Assembly: GCF_008041945.1 (NCBI RefSeq)
Contig: NZ_VKAD01000001.1
Location: 930,001 to 994,000, forward strand
Source: Reinekea thalattae
GTDB taxonomy: Bacteria; Pseudomonadota; Gammaproteobacteria; Pseudomonadales; Natronospirillaceae
DNA: 64,000 bases
Direction of reading: 5' to 3'
Shown: positions 55,406 through 64,000 of the stretch, in pieces
Layout of the letters: every line of letters starts with the position of its first letter
Position numbering within the stretch: the stretch's first letter is position 1
The notes under the pieces: model-generated
Database searches by the model: none
What the model saw: the letters and a program-made list of their open reading frames with translations, nothing else
Told to the model about the DNA's origin: nothing
Made by a program: the position numbers and the translations under genes

Positions 55406-55906
55406 CTATTGATTATTAACAACTTGGCGCGTTGTGACTAAGCACAGGGTTGAAAACTGATCGGTTAGGAATGCCTGTTTACCCTCAATTTCTTTACTTT
55501 TTAATACCGAGGTACGCTCATTTAACTTGCCTTCATATTGCCATTTACTAAAGGCTTCGTGCCGAGCATCAGCACAGTTTGTTTGTAACACGTAGCTTTC
55601 AATGACGGAGGTATCACACTGGCCATTCGCATTGCGCACACCATGAAACGTAACATGGCTATCTCGGTCTCGGTAGCTGGTAACCGCCAAAGCGTTAAAC
55701 AGGTGAACATCATCAACCTTATTCTGCTGCTCGAGCATACGATGCGGGTTTTCTTTTAAACTTAGCCGAGCTAAGTCTCTGAGCGCTTCAGAACAAGGAA
55801 TAGACTGCTCAGCGGCGATCCGATCCATCGAGGTTTCTTGCGCCTGTACGGGTAAACTCAAGGTTGAAAAAATAGCCACAAGTGTCGTAACTGCATTCAA
55901 TTTCAT
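55406..55906 (-). CDS. Exported hypothetical protein
   Basis: A 166-residue predicted periplasmic protein. Signal peptide MKLNAVTTLVAIFSTLSLPVQA with cleavage at AQA. Four Cys remain (CSEAL, QCDTS, NCADA, LCLVT), possibly two disulfides. The ATG at 55906 has TTGGAGCAGATT upstream; a TTG four codons earlier would overlap that site. It lies 80 bp after the PCu(A)C gene and may belong to the cyo transcript. Function unknown. Confidence 0.7.
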   Translation of the reverse strand: MKLNAVTTLVAIFSTLSLPVQAQETSMDRIAAEQSIPCSEALRDLARLSLKENPHRMLEQQNKVDDVHLFNALAVTSYRDRDSHVTFHGVRNANGQCDTSVIESYVLQTNCADARHEAFSKWQYEGKLNERTSVLKSKEIEGKQAFLTDQFSTLCLVTTRQVVNNQ

Positions 55907-55986
55907 AATCTGCTCCAAACAACCGATCCAGACAACGGCTCAGCCAATGACTTGTTAAGCCATTGGCGCGTCCGGTTTATTATCCA

Positions 55987-56523
55987 TTAATGCGAGTGGG
56001 TGTGCGAATGAGAATGTGAGCCAGAGTTTGAATCTAGATTCTGCACATGCATCATCACCTCATAACGAGAACCATCATCTGCGATTAGCGTTACCGGAAA
56101 TGATTGCCCATCGACGAAAGACGATTGAATTGCCACAAACATTAGGTGATAACTGTTTGGGCCAAAAACGACCGTTTCATGAGCGGGAATGTCGATATGC
56201 TTAATCATCCGCATAGACATAGTGTTATTTTTAATTTCCATCGAATGATATTCAACATGCTCAGCAACTGGCGTTTCAGCAGCCACTAAACGGATGTTAG
56301 CATCACTGTGATTACTGATTTTAAAATAACCTAAGCTCACCTTAACGCCTGGAATGGTCGCTTTAGCACGCGCGTCAGAAATAACCAAAGCCGATTCAGT
56401 CTGGTGAGTCGCATGAGATGAGTGCGAAGAATGTGTATGGGAAGAATGAGTATGATCGGTAGCCTGCGCTAAAAAATGACTACAACTTGCGATTATGGCT
56501 AAGCCATAAAACATAACTTTCAT
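55987..56523 (-). CDS. Copper chaperone PCu(A)C with His-rich ends
   Basis: A 178-residue periplasmic copper chaperone. Signal peptide to about residue 22. The Cu(I) site fits the H(M)X10MX21HXM pattern: His and Met in VEYHSMEIKNNTMSMRM and the distal HLM in SYHLMFVA. Unusually, both ends are His-rich: THSSHTHSSHSSHATH after the signal and SHSHSHTHSH at the very end, which should add Cu/Zn buffering. It lies 2 bp after the SCO gene, so the pair is co-transcribed with cyoABCDE. Confidence 0.9.
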   Translation of the reverse strand: MKVMFYGLAIIASCSHFLAQATDHTHSSHTHSSHSSHATHQTESALVISDARAKATIPGVKVSLGYFKISNHSDANIRLVAAETPVAEHVEYHSMEIKNNTMSMRMIKHIDIPAHETVVFGPNSYHLMFVAIQSSFVDGQSFPVTLIADDGSRYEVMMHVQNLDSNSGSHSHSHTHSH

Positions 56524-56525
56524 GA

Positions 56526-57152
56526 TTAATCCTGTGTGTTAACTGAATTTGATTCAATCACGCGCTCAATACGTGCGGCTAACTCAACAGGTGTCGTACT
56601 GTGACTCATGGCGTCTACTAACTGGCCATTCGGGTCAATGACAAAAAACCGTGACGAGTGATCAACGGTATAACTGAGCACGGACGATTCCATCTCAACA
56701 ATATCAACGTAGACACCAAACATATCGGTGACTGAATCCACTTCTGCTTGAGTGCCGGTCAAGCCAAGAATGCGCTTGTCAAAATACTGAGAAAAATCGT
56801 ACAGCGACTGGTAATCGTCTCGGCCTGGATCAACGCTAATAAAAAAGCCCTGCACCTGCTCGTAAGCATCTGGCTCAAGCAAGCGAAATGCTGTCGACAT
56901 AACCCCCATCGATGATGGGCATACCTCTGCGCAATTCAAAAAGCCAAAATAAAGCACCAGAGTTTTGCCAAGGTAATCATCAGTATCGATCGGACCGTTC
57001 AGGCTAGTTAGCTGAAACCGACCACCCAGCTGATCGAGTGATTTTTGCCGTTCACCGACAGGCACCGTAATATTGGATAAATAAAGCGCAAGAATAATCG
57101 CGATAAAAATACCGCCAGCCAGAATCGCCCAGCGAGCTGGGTTCATCTTCAT
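56526..57152 (-). CDS. SCO1/SenC-family copper chaperone
   Basis: A 208-residue membrane-anchored thioredoxin-fold protein. An N-terminal helix (AILAGGIFIAIILALYL) is followed by a domain with CxxxC as NCAEVCPSSM and the copper-binding His in VDHSSRFFVIDPNG. SCO proteins deliver copper to haem-copper oxidases, classically to CuA. Here the oxidase is a quinol oxidase lacking CuA. The start overlaps the cyoE stop (ATGA), so it is translationally coupled. Confidence 0.92.
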   Translation of the reverse strand: MKMNPARWAILAGGIFIAIILALYLSNITVPVGERQKSLDQLGGRFQLTSLNGPIDTDDYLGKTLVLYFGFLNCAEVCPSSMGVMSTAFRLLEPDAYEQVQGFFISVDPGRDDYQSLYDFSQYFDKRILGLTGTQAEVDSVTDMFGVYVDIVEMESSVLSYTVDHSSRFFVIDPNGQLVDAMSHSTTPVELAARIERVIESNSVNTQD

Positions 57153-58075
57153 AGCAGATCACCAACCACCTGATGAGTGATCAGGCTCGCTAGCGGCTCT
57201 TCGGTATGTACGATCCGTGAGAAATCTAACGAAATCAAAATACAAAAAACAAAGATACTCACAATCGAGAAAATAGTTAGCTGCTTGCCCCACTGTTTAG
57301 CGGGCATTTTTTGGAAACCGGCCTTAGCAATATACAGCCAATACAGACTCACTAAACCCATACCTAATGCATAGAAGCTACCGGCATAACCTAAATAAGT
57401 CAGCGCCATCGCGGCAACAGCAAAGGCTAGAATATAAGCAATGATATGAACTCGTGCTTTAGAAATACCCGCCTGAATCGGTAACACAGGGATATTGGCA
57501 GCCTTGTAATCTTCGAAACGATAGATCGCAATAGCGTAAGAATGAGGCATTTGCCAAATACAAAAGGTTAAAAACAAAATGGCAGCACCGGCATCATACT
57601 GACCGGTGACCGCGCAATAACCAATAACCGGTGGACAAGCGCCTGAGAAGCCACCGATCAATGTTCCGTGTACCGAATGGCGCTTATAATAGAGTGAGTA
57701 AAGGCCCACATAAACCAAAACACCCAGCACACCGAAACCAAACGCCACTGGAGTGGTGTAGCGATACAATACAGCAAAGCCAATAACACCCAGCAGCGTA
57801 GCAAATATCAATGCATGCGAGACAGGAACAACCTTAAGAACCAGCTCACGCTCACAGGTGCGTTTCATTTTTGCATCGATATCTCTATCGATGTAATTAT
57901 TAAATACGCAGCCTGAAGCGACGATGCATACCAATCCAACACAAACCGCCAGCAGCAAGAACCAATCTATCTGGCCCTGTGAGGCCAAAAAGAAACCGCC
58001 CGCCGCGGCAATCAAATTGCCACGGATAATGCCCGGTTTGGTCAGTCTTAAATAATGTCTCAGCATAGGGATCAT
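57149..58075 (-). CDS. cyoE: Protoheme IX farnesyltransferase
   Basis: A 308-residue polytopic UbiA-family prenyltransferase that farnesylates protohaem to haem O for the Cyo oxidase. The Asp-rich substrate site is NNYIDRDIDAKM with the following KRTCERELV, and a second YxxxRHSVHGTLIGG loop is present. About eight hydrophobic helices. It starts 4 bp after cyoD. Confidence 0.95.
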   Translation of the reverse strand: MIPMLRHYLRLTKPGIIRGNLIAAAGGFFLASQGQIDWFLLLAVCVGLVCIVASGCVFNNYIDRDIDAKMKRTCERELVLKVVPVSHALIFATLLGVIGFAVLYRYTTPVAFGFGVLGVLVYVGLYSLYYKRHSVHGTLIGGFSGACPPVIGYCAVTGQYDAGAAILFLTFCIWQMPHSYAIAIYRFEDYKAANIPVLPIQAGISKARVHIIAYILAFAVAAMALTYLGYAGSFYALGMGLVSLYWLYIAKAGFQKMPAKQWGKQLTIFSIVSIFVFCILISLDFSRIVHTEEPLASLITHQVVGDLL

Positions 58076-58079
58076 CCGA

Positions 58080-58418
58080 TTAGTGACCCATTAACATGTT
58101 GTGATTTAGATGCTGCATGATCCAAAGTGAGCCCACTAAGATAATCGCTACAATAACCACCACAAACACTGCAGATGTGGTATTCCACATCTGTTCAGAG
58201 GAGGTGTTCATATGTAAGAAGAAAATCAACTGGACCAAGATCTGCGCTACCGCACAGATCAAAATCACTGGAATCAGCAACTGTGCTGGACCTACTTCAT
58301 TAGCAACCATTAAGAATGGAATAACCGTCAGTACAATCGATAATAATAAACCGATGACATACTCTTTGACGCTACCATGTGCTTGACCGCCATGTGTCTG
58401 TTCAGAAGACGTACTCAT
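58080..58418 (-). CDS. cyoD: Cytochrome o ubiquinol oxidase subunit IV
   Basis: A 112-residue membrane subunit with three helices, starting in the tail of cyoC (1-bp overlap). The polar N-terminus has TSSEQTHGGQAHGSVKEY, then helices including VLTVIPFLMVANEV, typical of CyoD/CcoQ-type small subunits. It assists assembly of subunits I and III. Confidence 0.93.
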   Translation of the reverse strand: MSTSSEQTHGGQAHGSVKEYVIGLLLSIVLTVIPFLMVANEVGPAQLLIPVILICAVAQILVQLIFFLHMNTSSEQMWNTTSAVFVVVIVAIILVGSLWIMQHLNHNMLMGH

Positions 58419-59032
58419 TAAAGGACTCCCATCAGATAAACAACGCTAAAGACACAAATCCAAATGACATCAAGGAAGTGCCAGAATAAGCTTAAGCAAG
58501 CCAGACGAGTTTTGTTTGCCGAGGTTAAGCCATCACGCTTAAAGTGAACAAACAACACTAGCATCCATAATAGGCCAGCAAAAACGTGTAACCCGTGCGT
58601 GCCAACTAGCGTATAAAAAGCAGACCAAAAAGCGCTGCTGTGGAAAGTGGCACCCTCGTGAGTAAAGTGATGGAACTCATAGAGCTCCATACAGAGAAAC
58701 GCAAAACCTAACGCAAAGGTGATCGACAACCAAATGATCAGCCCGCGCATCTTGCCTGCATTGGCTTGCAGCATGGCAATACCAAAGGTAAAACTACTGA
58801 GCAACAGCAAAGCCGTTTCACCGGCAACAAACGGTAAGCTGAACAGCTCTGTCGCCTCAATTTGGCCAGCAAAGCTGTTAGAGAAAACCGCGTAGGTCGC
58901 AAATAGCGTACCGAACAGTAAGCAATCGCTTAGGATATAAATCCAAAAGCCAAACAGGGTATCGCCAGCGTAGTCATGATGATCGTGATCATCATGAGCG
59001 TCGATTCCGTGTAATTCAGTATTTGTAGTCAT
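58418..59032 (-). CDS. cyoC: Cytochrome o ubiquinol oxidase subunit III
   Basis: A 204-residue subunit III (COX3 family) with five transmembrane helices. The N-terminus carries DAHDDHDHHDYAGDTLFGFWIYILSDCLLFG, followed by HHFTHEGATFH and LVGTHGLHVFAGLLWML, the family's conserved His-containing segments. Overlaps cyoB by 1 bp. Confidence 0.95.
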   Translation of the reverse strand: MTTNTELHGIDAHDDHDHHDYAGDTLFGFWIYILSDCLLFGTLFATYAVFSNSFAGQIEATELFSLPFVAGETALLLLSSFTFGIAMLQANAGKMRGLIIWLSITFALGFAFLCMELYEFHHFTHEGATFHSSAFWSAFYTLVGTHGLHVFAGLLWMLVLFVHFKRDGLTSANKTRLACLSLFWHFLDVIWICVFSVVYLMGVL

Positions 59033-61074
59033 TATGCACCCTCAACTGACGTTTTAGCGGCCTTTTGAGCCTCAAATACATTCGCCAAGTGTTGTCCTTC
59101 AATCTCTTCGACTTCGGCAACTTCAACAAAGTAGTCTTTATTGCGCTCTAAGCTATAAGCAATCCAAGAGGCCAAAATACCAATGCCGCTGGCAATCACT
59201 AGCCACCAGATGTACCAGATAAAGCCAAAGCCTAACAGCGCTGCAAAGCCACTAATGACCAAGCCCGCCCAGGTGTTCTTAGGCATGTGAATACGCTTAT
59301 AGCGATCTGGTTTTTGGTAAGCCGTACCTTCTTCTTTGCGATAGAAGTGCTCGTCACGATCATGAATTTTCGGTAACAAAGCAAAGTTATAAAACGGCGG
59401 CGGAGAAGAGGTTGCCCACTCAAGAGTACGCGCATTCCATGGATCACCAGTGGTATCCATATTCTGTTTGCGATCTCGAATACTGATAAATACCTGATAC
59501 AACTGCGAGGCAATACCAGAGGCGATAATGAATACGCCACAGGCAGAAATCCATAACAATGGCGCCCAATCTGGATTATCGGCAACGTTAAGTCGACGTG
59601 TCATACCATTAAAGCCAAGCACGTAAATCGGCATAAAGGTGACAAAGAAGCCCGTTGTCCATAGCGCACAGGAGATCTTGCCCCACTTCTCGTTCAGCAT
59701 GAAACCAGTCGCTTTAGGGAACCAGTAAGTAAAGCCAGCAAAGTAGCCAAACACGGCACCACCAATAATCACGTTATGGAAGTGAGCAATAACAAACAAA
59801 CTGTTGTGTAAAACAAAGTTCGCCGCAGGTACTGCTAACATCACACCAGTCATACCACCAATGGTAAAGGTGAATAAGAACGATATGGTCCACCACATAC
59901 TGGCTGAGAATTCGACCCGGCCTTTATACATGGTAAACAACCAGTTAAATATTTTAACGCCCGTGGGTATCGAAATAATCATCGTGGCAATACCAAAGAA
60001 GGCATTCACACTCGCGCCTGCACCCATGGTGAAGAAGTGGTGTAACCAAACGATGAACGACAGCACCATGATCACGGCTGTTGCCAATACCAGCGAGGTA
60101 TAGCCAAACAGGCGTTTGCGCGAGAATGTCGCTGTAATTTCAGAAAAGATACCAAAGGCAGGCAAAACAAGGATATAAACTTCCGGATGCCCCCACGCCC
60201 AGATGAGGTTAACGTACATCATCTGGTTACCGCCCATATCATTGGTAAAGAAATGGGTGCCAATGTAACGGTCTAGCGTCAGTAGCGTGAGCGTTACGGT
60301 CAAGATCGGGAACGCCAATACGATCAGAGTATTTGCGCACAGCGATGTCCAAGTAAACACCGGCATTTGCATTAGCTTCATGCCTGGAGCACGCATTCTT
60401 AAAATGGTGACCACAAAGTTAACACCGGTTAGCAGAGTACCAATACCGGATATCTGCAACGACCAGAGCCAGTAATCGACACCAACCCACGGACTGTACT
60501 CCATCCCCGACAGAGGCGGATAAGCCAACCAACCTGTTGCTGCGAATTCGCCAATAAAGAGTGATGCGTTAATTAAGATGGCACCAACAACAAATAACCA
60601 GAAACTTAAAGAGTTCAAGAACGGGAACGCGACATCACGCGCGCCAATCTGTAGCGGCACAATAATGTTCATCAGACCAACAACGAGCGGCATCGCGACG
60701 AAGAAGATCATGATAACGCCGTGCGCAGTAAATATTTGGTCGTAATGTTCTGGCGGTAAATAAGAAGCATCAATCGTTGAAGCTGCCTGCTGCGTTCGCA
60801 TCATCAATGCATCGGCAAAGCCTCGCAGCATCATCACCAAAGCAACGATGATATACATTATGCCGATCTTTTTATGATCGACCGAGGTAAACCATTCCTT
60901 CCACAAGTATTTCCATTTGCCAAGGTAGGTCACTAATCCTAAAAGGCTAAGACCACCAACAACGACAGCAATCATAACTGGAAAAACCACAGGATCATGG
61001 AATGGGATAACATCCCAATTTAACTTCCCGAAAATTGGATCGGGCGTTGCATACACATCACCTTTATAGGCCAT
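59032..61074 (-). CDS. cyoB: Cytochrome o ubiquinol oxidase subunit I
   Basis: A 680-residue catalytic subunit carrying haem b, haem o and CuB. Conserved helices and ligands include [15 protein letters not shown] (haem His), [12 protein letters not shown] (CuB His and the Tyr), [11 protein letters not shown] (CuB His pair) and [12 protein letters not shown] (haem His pair). It has the extra N- and C-terminal helices of bo3-type enzymes. The ATG at 61074 is chosen because AGGAG lies 6 nt upstream; it overlaps the cyoA end by 11 bp. A longer frame starting at 61125 has no support. Confidence 0.96.
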   Translation of the reverse strand: MAYKGDVYATPDPIFGKLNWDVIPFHDPVVFPVMIAVVVGGLSLLGLVTYLGKWKYLWKEWFTSVDHKKIGIMYIIVALVMMLRGFADALMMRTQQAASTIDASYLPPEHYDQIFTAHGVIMIFFVAMPLVVGLMNIIVPLQIGARDVAFPFLNSLSFWLFVVGAILINASLFIGEFAATGWLAYPPLSGMEYSPWVGVDYWLWSLQISGIGTLLTGVNFVVTILRMRAPGMKLMQMPVFTWTSLCANTLIVLAFPILTVTLTLLTLDRYIGTHFFTNDMGGNQMMYVNLIWAWGHPEVYILVLPAFGIFSEITATFSRKRLFGYTSLVLATAVIMVLSFIVWLHHFFTMGAGASVNAFFGIATMIISIPTGVKIFNWLFTMYKGRVEFSASMWWTISFLFTFTIGGMTGVMLAVPAANFVLHNSLFVIAHFHNVIIGGAVFGYFAGFTYWFPKATGFMLNEKWGKISCALWTTGFFVTFMPIYVLGFNGMTRRLNVADNPDWAPLLWISACGVFIIASGIASQLYQVFISIRDRKQNMDTTGDPWNARTLEWATSSPPPFYNFALLPKIHDRDEHFYRKEEGTAYQKPDRYKRIHMPKNTWAGLVISGFAALLGFGFIWYIWWLVIASGIGILASWIAYSLERNKDYFVEVAEVEEIEGQHLANVFEAQKAAKTSVEGA

Positions 61075-61948
61075 TTCGTACTCCTGAGTGTGTCTCGATG
61101 ATGTCCTTGAATCTAAGCGGTTCAATGGAGGTATAGTAAGTGACAGGGTGAGGTTTCTTAATCTGCTCTTTTTCGTTCGCTTTTAATGCTGCGTAAGCCG
61201 CATCATCTAAAGTCTGAGCATTCGTTTGAACATCCTCAACCCACTGATTAAAAGTAGCTTCATCGGTTACATGCGCCTGAAAACGCATATTGGCAAAACC
61301 AAAGCCACTGTAATTAGCAGACATACCGCGATAGCTTCCTGCTTCCGTCGCCATTAGGTTTAGACGGTTTTCCATACCTGCCATGGCGTACACTTGACTG
61401 CCTAACTGTGGAATAAAGAATGAATTCATGGTGGCATCTGAGGTCACCAAAAACTCCACGGGCCGATCAACTGGGAAGCTCACTTCATTTACCGTCGCAA
61501 TTTCGTGCTCTGGGTAAATAAATAGCCACTTCCAATTCATAGCAACAACCTGAATCGTCAACGGCGGCTTATCAGAAACGATCTCCTGCCGCGGATCCAA
61601 AGAATGGGAGGTTTGATAAGTTACCCAACCCAATGCTGCAATAATCAAGCATGGAACGGTCCATACAACGATTTCAATTTTCGTCGAATGTTCCCAATTC
61701 GGCTTGTATTCAGCATCTTTATTGGTGTGGCGATACTTATACGGGAAATAAAACGCCATAAACAACACGGGCACGATGACAATAGCCATCAGCAGTACTG
61801 ACGTTATGATTAATGCTTTCTGCGCGCTACCGATGCTACCTTTCGGATCGAATAGAACCATGTCGGTGCTGAAGAGTACGCCCAAAAAAACAACGGCGAC
61901 CGTGGCCACCAGTGCCAAGGCAATTTTATTAATAAACCTTACTTTCAT
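61064..61948 (-). CDS. cyoA: Cytochrome o ubiquinol oxidase subunit II
   Basis: A 294-residue subunit II, first gene of the cyo operon. Two N-terminal helices then a periplasmic cupredoxin domain ([39 protein letters not shown]) that lacks the CuA ligands, as expected for quinol oxidases. E. coli CyoA is a lipoprotein with Cys in its signal; here the equivalent stretch ([22 protein letters not shown]) has no Cys, so lipid anchoring is lost or absent. A GGAGAAAAG site precedes the ATG. Confidence 0.95.
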   Translation of the reverse strand: MKVRFINKIALALVATVAVVFLGVLFSTDMVLFDPKGSIGSAQKALIITSVLLMAIVIVPVLFMAFYFPYKYRHTNKDAEYKPNWEHSTKIEIVVWTVPCLIIAALGWVTYQTSHSLDPRQEIVSDKPPLTIQVVAMNWKWLFIYPEHEIATVNEVSFPVDRPVEFLVTSDATMNSFFIPQLGSQVYAMAGMENRLNLMATEAGSYRGMSANYSGFGFANMRFQAHVTDEATFNQWVEDVQTNAQTLDDAAYAALKANEKEQIKKPHPVTYYTSIEPLRFKDIIETHSGVRNGL

Positions 61949-62657
61949 CTTTTCTCCGACTTAACAAAATGCTAACGGATTAATTTTGAGTGTGAATACA
62001 GGACAGTCACTTGCTCATTTCGCTATAAAATAGTGTTTCGGCAAACAAACTGCTGACGTCTTATTATCTACACTTTTACGCTTGTTCGAACTAATAATTT
62101 GGTACCAGCTTGACCAAAATAACATCAGCTCAACCCATATTGGCTTACTTTAGAAGGAAATACGCTGTTTGTGAAAGAATAGTTTATTTCGCAGAGCCAT
62201 AATTGCTTAATATTCAAACAATCGCTGTTCGCTTTAGTATAAAAACCGACCAACCTGCAACACCATCACACAACCAACGTCAACTCCGCTGCAGATAAAA
62301 ACACAATCGATTAAAAAGACAGCAACAATAAAGCAGTGCTAGCCAATCACCCAATAACACCTATTCAGTTAATAACAATAAGTACAAGTAAGTGAAGTGA
62401 GAGAGAGAGCGTGTGTGTGAGTAGATAGATAGGAGAGAATGAGTAGATAGATAAAGTAGGTAGGCGACGACACAAACGTAACAGAAAGCTGAAAAGCTAA
62501 GTAAGAATGAATAAAAAGATAATCAAACAGATGAACAAACTGGTAGGCAGGTGAATCAACAAACAACTCGCCCAGAGCTCAGCAACATACGCAACCGATA
62601 AAACTATCGCCAGCTAAGCTCCAGCAAGTCAAAAACAGTCTAGCTTTAACTCCAATA
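61949..62657. other. Long intergenic region between cyoA and the flavodoxin gene
   Basis: About 700 bp without a supported gene. The left part should contain the cyo promoter (minus strand), but no clear -35/-10 pair or ArcA/FNR-like dyad was identified by eye. The right part (62396-62462) is a purine-rich simple-sequence tract. An open frame on the minus strand here is made of that tract and is not counted. Confidence 0.5.
62396..62462. repeat. Simple-sequence tract of GA, GT and GATA type
   Basis: Starts with (GA)n, then (GT)n, then two 22-bp copies (62419-62440 and 62441-62462) each containing GAGTAGATAGATA. Almost free of C over the tract. Unusual in a bacterial chromosome and prone to slippage. 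Confidence 0.7.
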
Positions 62658-63176
62658 TTAGGATAAAGCTTGCTTTAAAGACGAAAGCCAAGCACCGATG
62701 CGCTCAGAGGTTTTTTCCGCTTCATTAATCTCATCAATACCACAACCACACCACTGCTCTTCAACTTCTGCCAATGAGAAATCGTATTGATAAAGCTGCT
62801 TAGGGATAAAGCCAATGGCACGAGCGCCTGCTGAAGTAAAAGATTGATAGAGCTTGCCCAAGGCACTGCAAAAATTCTCTGAATGCTTGTGCGAATCGCC
62901 AGCGCCAAAAAACGCCACCGTCTTTCCAGCAAAATCAACATCACCGGTATCAATATCCAACAGAGCATCAACCCAAGAAAAATGCGTATCACCCTGCCCC
63001 CAAGTCGAACTGCCTAAAAACAACACATCGTAAGCCAACAGGTCATCTATTTCGTCAAAGTCATCTTCCATATTAAAGATGTCTTCTTCATCAATATTAA
63101 ATGCCTTAACCAACGCCTCCACAATTTTCATTGAAGTGCCGCCAGCCGTTCCAACAAACACACCCATTTTTGACAC
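62658..63176 (-). CDS. Flavodoxin
   Basis: A 172-residue long-chain-type flavodoxin. The FMN phosphate loop is altered to GTAGGTSMKIV (usually GTxTGNTxxxA), followed by SSTWGQGD (the 50s-60s loop) and FFGAGDSHKHSENFCSALGKLY, the standard third FMN segment. It would carry electrons for a reductase in the cytoplasm. The GTG at 63176 has AGAGGAAA 5 nt upstream; the start 16 codons earlier would put that site inside the coding region. Single gene. Confidence 0.85.
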   Translation of the reverse strand: MSKMGVFVGTAGGTSMKIVEALVKAFNIDEEDIFNMEDDFDEIDDLLAYDVLFLGSSTWGQGDTHFSWVDALLDIDTGDVDFAGKTVAFFGAGDSHKHSENFCSALGKLYQSFTSAGARAIGFIPKQLYQYDFSLAEVEEQWCGCGIDEINEAEKTSERIGAWLSSLKQALS

Positions 63177-63755
63177 CGCTATTTCCTCTTGTTGTTTTAA
63201 ATTTAAAGTCGTTTTGAAATTCAAACTGCTTTCGAATTAACAGGCTAAAACCCATCACTCAGTAGAGGCTGTATTGCAATCACTAGACCAAGGCATCGAC
63301 CTAACAATGAACACGACTAAACAATTGAAATAAAAGAGGAATCTGCTGATTCGCTGCGCTGAACAAAAAACATCTAGCCAGACATTGTGATCTTTATAAC
63401 TGTCAATTTTGCCACAACGATCTACGATCAACTTTACCATTTGGTAAACGCCGATATTGCTAGAAAAGCAGCACTGTATTGCAGCGAAAAGAACGAGCCA
63501 AAAAAAACTTGAAACAGGCCTCAGTTTGCGATCTTTCCTTCCTCTCACAACTGATATTCCGCTGAAAAAAAGCCCGACGAGCCTTGTAATTCTGGACTGC
63601 AGAACAATATTGCAAAGATTAAGTATGGTGTGCCCGTTATTTAGTTGATCTAACGCAACGAGACGTTCACACTCCGCTGGCTAACTACGCGATCCAATAT
63701 TGAATGCGGTCGATCGCATCGCTAAAACCATGACAAGAGAGGTCAAGATATCCCT
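63177..63755. other. Intergenic region before pntA
   Basis: About 580 bp with two short open frames that lack ribosome sites and family features. It should contain the divergent promoters of the flavodoxin gene and pntA. No RNA gene or repeat was recognised. Confidence 0.45.
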
Positions 63756-64000
63756 ATGTCACTGAACATTGCAGTGCCTATTGACACCACTGCCGGAGAA
63801 ACACGGGTTCCTGTCAGTCCTGACACGACCAAAAAACTGATTGAATTAGGCTTTACCGTCAGCATCGAAAAAGGTGCCGGTGCTCAATCACAGTTTTCTG
63901 ATCAAGATTACCTAGACTCAGGCGCAACGATTGAATCTGACGTCGCTAAGCTTTATGCCAATGCTGACGTACTACTAAAGCTCAACGCACCTGAAGCTAA
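63756..64000 (+). CDS. pntA: NAD(P) transhydrogenase subunit alpha, N-terminal part
   Basis: The first 81 residues begin MSLNIAVPIDTTAGETRVPVSPD, then KKLIELGFTVSIEKGAG and SGATIESDVAKLYANADVLLKLNAP. This is the conserved N-terminus of the PntA/alanine dehydrogenase fold. The RVP-S-P-T-type segment and QDYLDSGATI favour transhydrogenase subunit alpha, which couples hydride transfer between NADH and NADP+ to proton entry. The gene runs off the window, so the length and the membrane part cannot be judged. Confidence 0.82.
   Translation, partial: MSLNIAVPIDTTAGETRVPVSPDTTKKLIELGFTVSIEKGAGAQSQFSDQDYLDSGATIESDVAKLYANADVLLKLNAPEA

Noticed and set aside
62369-62566. 65-residue minus-strand frame with repeated Ser/Leu/Tyr
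   Set aside because: Composed of the simple-sequence tract; no ribosome site or family signature.
63255-63648. Short frames on both strands between the flavodoxin gene and pntA
   Set aside because: No ribosome sites, no conserved motifs, codon use unlike neighbours; they overlap each other.
1-64000. tRNA, rRNA or large structured RNA genes
   Set aside because: No cloverleaf with CCA end, no rRNA-like stretch and no known riboswitch consensus was recognised in the gaps. A covariance-model search could still find small RNAs.

Overview
The window looks like chromosomal DNA of a free-living, probably marine gammaproteobacterium of the Oceanospirillales/Pseudomonadales type (inference). Supporting signs are fabA-fabB, pepA-holC-valS, an AlgP/histone-H1-like protein, MksFEB condensin instead of MukBEF, PlsB, SlyX, RsmC/RsmJ, and a cyoABCDE quinol oxidase. 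No rRNA, tRNA, CRISPR array, transposase or phage gene was found by reading.

Layout. 0-5.9 kb: end of an acetyl-CoA hydrolase/transferase, a GGDEF-EAL protein, a Tat-type M15 peptidase, TerB-like and DUF2721 proteins. 5.9-17 kb: dapE, a membrane-anchored cold-shock-domain protein, slyX, plsB, rsmJ, uppP, tsaB, an H1-like protein, rsmC. 17-25 kb: an orphan OmpR-type regulator with a Glu at the phosphoacceptor position, then mksF-mksE-mksB-upp on the minus strand. 25-30.4 kb: bcp, ansA, then a SIR2 + HerA two-gene cassette of defence type in visibly AT-rich DNA. 30.4-38.1 kb: an ArsR/BigR-like regulator, pepA-holC-(hypothetical)-valS, yfbR. 38.2-44.6 kb: a RutR-like TetR regulator, a soluble histidine kinase and a receiver-TPR protein, divergent from a TPR + beta-barrel outer-membrane protein; then fabA-fabB. 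44.8-53.4 kb: a YhcC-type radical SAM protein, a small protein, and four tandem paralogous lipoprotein genes. 53.5-64 kb: a patatin-like phospholipase, a cyoABCDE-SCO-PCu(A)C operon, a flavodoxin, and the start of pntA.

The most unusual region is the lipoprotein array (about 46.28-53.35 kb). Each unit of about 1.8 kb carries its own promoter with inverted arms around the -10 element, a TTG start, a lipobox, calcium-binding DxDGDG-type repeats in variable number (3/5/3/4), variable GLUG repeats (6/4/6/5), an almost constant C-terminus and its own terminator. This constant-variable-constant layout suggests repeated duplication, slippage and recombination of a surface protein.

A second theme is a set of short imperfect tandem duplications, mostly 15-18 bp units in 2-4 copies, in at least ten intergenic gaps. 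Working links: Cyo with SCO and PCu(A)C suggests copper delivery to CuB; mksB and upp are 4 bp apart and probably co-transcribed; the kinase/receiver-TPR pair may signal together. Start codons were moved from the longest reading frame where a ribosome binding site or family length favoured another start; these choices are explained per gene.
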